NCBI RefSeq assembly: GCF_963676685.1
Contig: NC_092345.1
Location: 50,551,838 to 50,615,837, forward strand
Length of the DNA: 64,000 bases
From: Mytilus edulis
Lineage: Eukaryota; Mollusca; Bivalvia; Mytilida; Mytilidae
Direction: 5' to 3'
The stretch's first letter is position 1; each line of letters opens with the position of its first letter. The translations under genes were made by a program, and so were the position numbers. A model generated the notes under the pieces. It had not been told where the DNA came from, ran no database searches, and saw only the letters and a program-made list of their open reading frames with translations. This document shows, piece after piece, positions 59,301 through 64,000 of the stretch.

Positions 59301-60011
59301 AAGGCCGTTAGTTTTCTCGTTTGAATTGTTTTACATTGTCTTATCGGGGCCTTTTATAGCTGACTATGCGGTATGGGTTTTGCTCATTGTTGAAAGCCTT
59401 ACGGTGACCTATAGTTGTTAATGTCTGTTTCATTTTGTGGATAGTTGTCTCATTGGCAATCATACCACATCTTCTTTTTTATAATATCTACAGTTGCTTG
59501 TTTCTGAACAGTACTTGACAATTAAAAAAAAATACCTTAAAGAAACGTACCTTTTGTCTGACAAATACTGTGGATTCATATATTTTTGGGGTTTCAATTT
59601 TCATGGATCGAGACAGACTTGCATGTTCGTGGATAATTGAAATTATGGTTTTGCCAATGTCTGCATACAACCTTATAGAAAATTTGAAACTTGATGAACA
59701 TTTAAATTTGTGGTTCGACTGTACCAACAAAATCCATGAAAATGTGTACCCCACAAAAATAATGAATTCACTGTAAGTAGAAGTAATGAAATTTATTCTT
59801 ACCCTTAAAAGTAACCCAAGTTCTTTCTAATCATGCAATAAAATATTAAACCTTATTATAAACTTACTGGTATAAACTTTTTTCATGATAAAGCCTCTCA
59901 GGAAAGGAATATTATTGACCATGTTCCACAACCAATTATTCCCTATCATCAGGTTGTGCAATGTCAGCGGAGAAGGCTTCAACCATAACTTAATTCTTTT
60001 TGAAAAAGTTG
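47368..60011 (-). CDS. PTGS: prostaglandin G/H synthase (cyclooxygenase), seven 3' exons
   Basis: Minus-strand exons: 60011-59868, 57572-57250, 56594-56511, 55497-55251, 54802-54516, 53779-53635, 47723-47368 (TAA 47370-47368). All GT/AG, frames join, 1586 bp. The enzyme converts arachidonate to PGG2 and then PGH2 on the lumenal face of ER/nuclear membranes. Seen, with ovine COX-1 numbering from family knowledge: membrane-binding helices ([13 protein letters not shown]) leading to the Arg of [11 protein letters not shown] (Arg120); distal His in [14 protein letters not shown] (His207); [11 protein letters not shown] with catalytic Tyr385 and haem-ligand His388; LSNYNF (Tyr355 site); [15 protein letters not shown] with Ser530 and Val at the 523 position (COX-2-like). 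Sequons NVS and NYT. The C-terminus HGEL resembles the vertebrate STEL ER-retention end. The EGF-like and signal-peptide exons were not found up to 64000, so the gene is 5'-partial. Probably an invertebrate PTGS, not orthologous to PTGS1 or PTGS2 singly. Confidence 0.95.
50451..51033. mobile_element. TIR repeat (family J), copy 2, nested
   Basis: Perfect outer inverted repeats AAAGGAGTAGGTCCGGTAAG / CTTACCGGACCTACTCCTTT; 583 bp, highly similar to 34791-35375. Third level of nesting: satellite, then 2.57-kb element, then this. Confidence 0.8.
51128..51230. repeat. GC-richer hairpin element
   Basis: CGGAAGCCCTGGAGTTCCAT...ACAACTTGCGC pairs with GCGCAAGTTGT...GGCACTCCAGGGCTTCCG. About 45-bp arms in very AT-rich surroundings. 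Confidence 0.7.
53780..57249. other. PTGS introns between exons at 53.7 and 57.2 kb
   Basis: Plain AT-rich introns around the exons. Exceptions: G7 and C9 runs at 54134-54146 and 54452-54461, and a partial family B fragment at 57045-57152 (GAACATAGAAAATGATAGTG...TCTATGTACTAAGGACA). Confidence 0.45.
58029..58276. mobile_element. 248-bp MITE with poly-C tract
   Basis: 13-bp TIRs TGAGGGCCCTCAT / ATGAGGGGCCTCA, flanked by TTAG (58025-58028 and 58277-58280). Four loose GATTATTTGATTA/GATTATGTGATTA repeats inside, and a run of 26 C at 58236-58261 next to the right TIR. In the PTGS intron. Confidence 0.7.
59165..59482 (-). mobile_element. family A repeat, reverse copy
   Basis: Reads GCTAACATGTTTAACCCCGC through GTCGTTTGTTTATGTGTTAC to CAATCATACCACATCTTCTT; the reverse complement of the first half of 19463-20115, little diverged. 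Confidence 0.8.
59568..59775. mobile_element. about 208-bp repeat (family I)
   Basis: Starts CTGTGGATTCAT and ends ATGAATTCACTGTA, a short terminal inverted repeat. Related to 41738-41945. It lies just beyond a PTGS exon (59868-60011). Confidence 0.55.
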
Positions 60012-62269
60012 CTGAAATAAATAAATGTAAAAATAATAGGAATATAAGACTGTCATTCCAGAGGCCACCAATGGGATAAACATTAGTACCTGATAATCAT
60101 AAACTCATTGTGATCCCATGTATAGGTTATGGTAATCACATGATCATAAATGACATGTGACTTTTATATAACTTCTGGTGAATCTTGGTTATTCAAAAAG
60201 ACTAAATTGTTACTTATAAATCACATGCTTTTATTGAACATTTTAAGATATATATAGATAATCAATATGCTTTACAGACATATAATCAGTAAGACTGAAA
60301 ATAACAAAAAAAAATGGAGAATGTGCCTATAAGGGCCAAAGCTGCCCCTGCTTGTCAATATGCAAGATTCAACTTCCATATACTGATGCAAGTTTCTGGT
60401 AGTTAAGCCAAATTTTGTGATTTAAAGTATTGTGTATAAATTTCATTAAGTTTGATTGAGGCAAACTAAGGTTAGAGAATGGAAAATAAATTTCAGAAAT
60501 ATTATGATTACAAAGGGGCATAACTCATGAATAGTAAAAGTAACACCACCCAATTTCCAACTTGATCTGTGTTTTGTGGTAATAAGCATTGAGTATAAGT
60601 TATAACATTTGGTCAAAGCAAACTAAAGTAAGAGAGCAGAATCCAATTTTGAGGATGTACGGACAACAAGATGGGACAGGTTGGAAAAAGGTAACTCTTA
60701 TTGCCCCCATTGCTACAGCAGGGGAATAAAAAATTTGTGCAAGCTAAAAAGACAGACAATGTCATGGCCAGAAGAAAAAAGATAAACTTAAGCCATTCCA
60801 TCTCAAAACTGTAACACACAAAAATAATAAAGCGATCAACACAAATCTTTCTCATTAAACTTCCACTTCACGCTAATAAAAGTGATAGGCAGACAAAGAT
60901 TAATTATTTGACCAAACATGGTGAGTCTTGAATATTTAATCTGCTTTATAATTATTTCATCAGTTATTTTGTTATTATAACTGACTACTAAATTAAACAA
61001 GAATATTTGTTAATACAACTAAATTACTTCGCTCACACTATACTATATTCCATATTTTGGTAATTGTTCAATCACTGGGACAAAATGTGAATTTGTCATA
61101 TTACTTTGAAAGGTTCAACATTTATACTAAGTTTCAAGTTGATGTTACCATAAATTCATAGAAAACTATGTAACCTGAGAATATCACTATATCAATGTTC
61201 AGTGGACTGTGTAACCCAGGGGTCAAAAATGTAATTTGGCATACAACTTTTAAAATGTTCACATTTAATTACCATTTGCACTTAGTAACAATTTGATGTG
61301 ACCACACATCATTCATGGTTATTACTACTTTATCCAAAAATTTCACCTGATATTGGATGAAATAACTAATGAATGGGAAAAATGGACGAACAGAAGGATA
61401 GACAGACACACAGACCAGAAACATGTTGGCCCTCTTCTAAAGAAGGCAAAGCAGAACAATTATTCCAAAAATTTGTCATGCTTTGATAGTAAACTGAGTA
61501 TTAAATAATCATCATGTCAATACTAAGGCTTTCATCATTTTTTCCTATTCGGAATTTATTTCAATATATTTTATTTTTTTCGGAACTTTCAAGATGAAGG
61601 TAAACTGAGTTTTCATAACACATGTAATAAGTTATTCTCAAATGTTTATACACCTTATCCTTATTTGAAAATCTGTTCTGCTTGACTCAAAATCTCTTCT
61701 GCTTGAACTTTTGACATCATACAACAATCGCTTTTCCATTGTGGTGTTTGATATTTTCTATTTTGACGTCAAAATTTTACGGGAACTTTTGTGACGTCCA
61801 GTAATAGCTGACAAATAGCGTGAATAGGTGTAATGCTGATGCAGCACTAAACAAAAGTCATTCAATCAATCGATCAATTAATTTTAAATGATATCTTTCA
61901 CCTATCTAATTAATCTTTTTTTTTTTACAATTATCTCATTAAATTTTAAAAGTGTATCTACATTGAGATATCCCATTCACTAACTTCAAGTATTTTTATA
62001 AGATCATAGTAGATAAACCTGTTTGTATGTCACCATTTTTAAGTGTAGAAATCTGAATGGATTACAGGAAGTGTATATATTCTATGTTGATTTTAACATA
62101 AGTTTATTGTCAATGTTTGCTACTGAATTAACAATAAAGGAGAATAGATAAGATTTACTAAAATATGCTACAAGGCCATCAACAGAAATCTTGTATAACC
62201 AAATTTAAACTGAACTGCTATTAATGTAAAAAATAAGGAGATGTCATATGTATGATTGTCATTGAGACC
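60012..62269. other. PTGS upstream intron, repeat remnants
   Basis: No further PTGS exon found. About 60300-60730 is a reversed family E-like copy (AAGGGCCAAAGCTGCCCCTG...GCCCCCATTGCTACAGCAGG). About 61120-61440 is a very diverged family B-like copy ending CACACAGACCAGAAACATGT. 61763-61830 shares the TTGACGTCAAAATTTTACGG block with 11284-11345. Confidence 0.45.
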
Positions 62270-62272
62270 TTA

Positions 62273-62553
62273 GGGAGCTACCACCTGATTTTTATGGGGG
62301 AGCTAGGATGAAATTTGAAAAAAAATAGGCAGGACAGGAGTTTTGAGTAAAAAAAAAGGCAGGATGTGACACTTGCAAAAAAAAAAAGTCAGGACGACAA
62401 TTTAGGTAAAAAAGTCAGGATAAACTAAAAAAAAAGAAGGCAGGACCGATTAGAGTGAAAAATAAAAAGGCAGGACAGAGATTACAGCTAAAAAAAAAGG
62501 CAGGACAAAATTTTTCATCCTAGCCCCCCCATAAAAATCAAATGGTAGCTCCC
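62273..62553. mobile_element. 281-bp MITE with GGCAGGAC tandem core
   Basis: TIRs of about 40 bp (GGGAGCTACC...TTTTTATGGGGG / CCCCCATAAAAATCAAATGG...AGCTCCC), flanked by TTA on both sides (62270-62272 and 62554-62556). The core is six or more copies of an A-run + GGCAGGAC/GTCAGGA unit. No relation to the piggyBac-like MITE of the same length. Confidence 0.75.
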
Positions 62554-62635
62554 TTAAGATTAAAGACAAGGACATTAACCATGTTAACAACAATGGGGCA
62601 CAATATGACCTTCAAAAATGATCAAAACCAAAACT

Positions 62636-63086
62636 GGTCCGAGACCACAATTATTTCGTAGTGCATTTCTTTTAGAACATAAATGAAAATTAAAAAAATC
62701 CCACCTGCGCTTTCTCAAAGAAACTTTTACAGTGTGTTGTACTACTTTTGGGACAAATTATATCAAAATTATAGAAAACTCCATCGCCTCTAACTCAAAA
62801 TATGGACAATTTTATCTTTAGGGCGTCTTGAAATCTTTTGACAGCTTCCGAAGTACTATTTTTCAACCTTTTTCACCTGGACCAAATCACTACTTTCCTT
62901 TAAAATTCTGGACCCAAATTTTTTTACAGTGTAATTTCAACCCCCTTCTTGCAATTTGAGGCATTAAACATGGAGAAATAAATTTGGAAGGGTTATAAAA
63001 ATTAATGGCAAGTAACCCACTGTCAACACTAGGGACTATATTTGTGAACAACGAAAATCAAGGGACGACAATTGTGGTCTCGGACC
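62636..63086. mobile_element. 451-bp MITE with GGTCCGAGACCACAATT termini
   Basis: 17-bp terminal inverted repeats GGTCCGAGACCACAATT / AATTGTGGTCTCGGACC, flanked by AACT (62632-62635 and 63087-63090). The interior has no ORF or internal repeat. Confidence 0.7.
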
Positions 63087-63419
63087 AACTGTGCAGCATT
63101 CACTCAACTATGAAAATAAGGTCAAGGACAGTAGACATTGAACGATGTAAAGCATCTGTATACTAAATATGAAGCGTCTAGGTCTTCTCCCCTCTGAATT
63201 GTAAAGTTTTATACAAATATTGTATGCTGTCCCTGGATAGTAATTTCAATGAGTCCATTTATTTGATGTGTTTGAGCTTTTGATTTTGCCATTTGATTAG
63301 GGACTTTCCATTTTGAATTTTCCTCAGTGTTCAGTATTTTTGTGATTTTACTTTTTTTCCAAGTATTATATTCTAAAACTTTCATCTCAGGCAAGACAGA
63401 AACCTTGATGTATATCAGA

Positions 63420-63650
63420 GCAAATTTTCATCAATACAAGAGGGGCGTAAAGGGGGGGTATCTGCACGGAAGAACGCGAATAAAATTGCCATTTCACGAT
63501 GAACGAACAATTAACAATTTCTTGCACGTTGATCTTTTTCCTGATTTCACGAAACACGGTGAATAACGAACCTTTTTCACGGCTGCACGTGAAATAAAAA
63601 TGGTAAAACACGTTGCACGAAAATAACCCTTTACCACCCTCATGCAAAAT
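63420..63650. repeat. CACG-rich interspersed block
   Basis: Repeated phrases TGCACG, TTTCACG and CGAA at irregular spacing between GGGGGGGTAT and TACCACCC. Probably another mobile repeat; no second copy in the window. The 86-codon minus ORF is not convincing. Confidence 0.4.
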
Positions 63651-63790
63651 AAGAAGATGTGGTATGATTGTCAGTGAGACAACTATTCAACTATAAGTTC
63701 AATCAAAGTGGATGCAAGCTGTATAGTCAACAATTAGAGAAACCCATACCATACCTTCAGGTCAGATATGAGCTTTACAAATGTCTATAG
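63650..63790 (+). mobile_element. family A fragment
   Basis: AAGAAGATGTGGTATGATTG start with the usual TGAGACAACTATTC continuation, then diverges rapidly; contains CCCATACCATACC. Confidence 0.55.
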
Positions 63791-64000
63791 AAGACAGATA
63801 TGTGTGACAATTATGATAGATATAACCCTAATACATAAAGTTTAGACAATAGGATGTGTCTGTATGCTCCTTTCACACTTTTTAAAAGGCCATATATGTT
63901 AAAATAAAACATACATATTTTAACATATTACATGTTTTATGTGGATTCACAAATGAGGGATTGCTTCTTTTGATTTATGCATTTAAATCATCTTTTCAAA

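Noticed and set aside
63387..63647. 86-codon minus-strand ORF upstream of PTGS that could have been a 5' exon
   Set aside because: No signal-peptide or EGF-like cysteine pattern, and it lies in a repeated CACG-rich block.
60012..64000. Searched for the PTGS EGF-like exon
   Set aside because: No minus-strand segment with the six-cysteine pattern and correct phase was found; it is probably beyond the window.

Overview
The window is nuclear DNA from an animal, most likely a bivalve mollusc of the mussel type. Three intron-rich genes can be read exon by exon with canonical GT/AG junctions and conserved phases. They sit in AT-rich DNA packed with short inverted-repeat transposons, retrotransposons, a long minisatellite and a satellite array. 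The bivalve call is an inference from the repeat families (I recall similar ones from mussel genomes) and from an invertebrate-type cyclooxygenase. Nothing in the window is bacterial: there are no operons, CRISPR arrays or convincing tRNA/rRNA genes.

Layout. 1-1860 holds a decayed Penelope-like reverse transcriptase. 2778-4793 and 7060-9302 are two near-identical copies of a 2-kb repeat. 4935-11672 (minus) is PPP1R11 (protein phosphatase 1 inhibitor-3 / E3 ligase): 4 exons, complete, 115 aa. A 359-bp gap (11673-12031) separates it from the head-to-head gene AP3M1 (plus, 12032-41485): 13 exons, complete, 418 aa, the mu subunit of the AP-3 adaptor. AP3M1 introns carry a hAT-like element (intron 1), a 5.4-kb gag-protease-only BEL/Pao-like LTR retrotransposon with apparently identical LTRs (intron 1), a 1.6-kb 24-bp minisatellite (intron 4), a nearly full-length LINE (intron 8) and many miniature elements. 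Convergent to it, 47368-60011 (minus) holds the last seven exons of a prostaglandin G/H synthase (cyclooxygenase); its 5' exons (signal peptide, EGF-like module) lie beyond the right edge. The last intron of that gene contains a 5.35-kb inverted-repeat/satellite block built on a 375-bp monomer and interrupted by a 2.57-kb TIR element that itself contains further miniature elements. 60012-64000 is intron or upstream DNA with several more miniature elements.

The three genes do unrelated jobs (PP1 control and ubiquitylation, endolysosomal sorting, prostanoid synthesis), so they are not a functional cluster. The less ordinary content is in the mobile DNA: the gag-PR element lacking reverse transcriptase, the LINE whose two ORFs are separated by one in-frame TAG, the nested satellite/TIR structure, and a set of non-autonomous elements with readable target-site duplications. 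I found no convincing new multi-gene system.

All coordinates were read by eye. Exon joins were checked for frame and splice dinucleotides. Repeat edges are exact only where a target-site duplication or a second copy fixes them.
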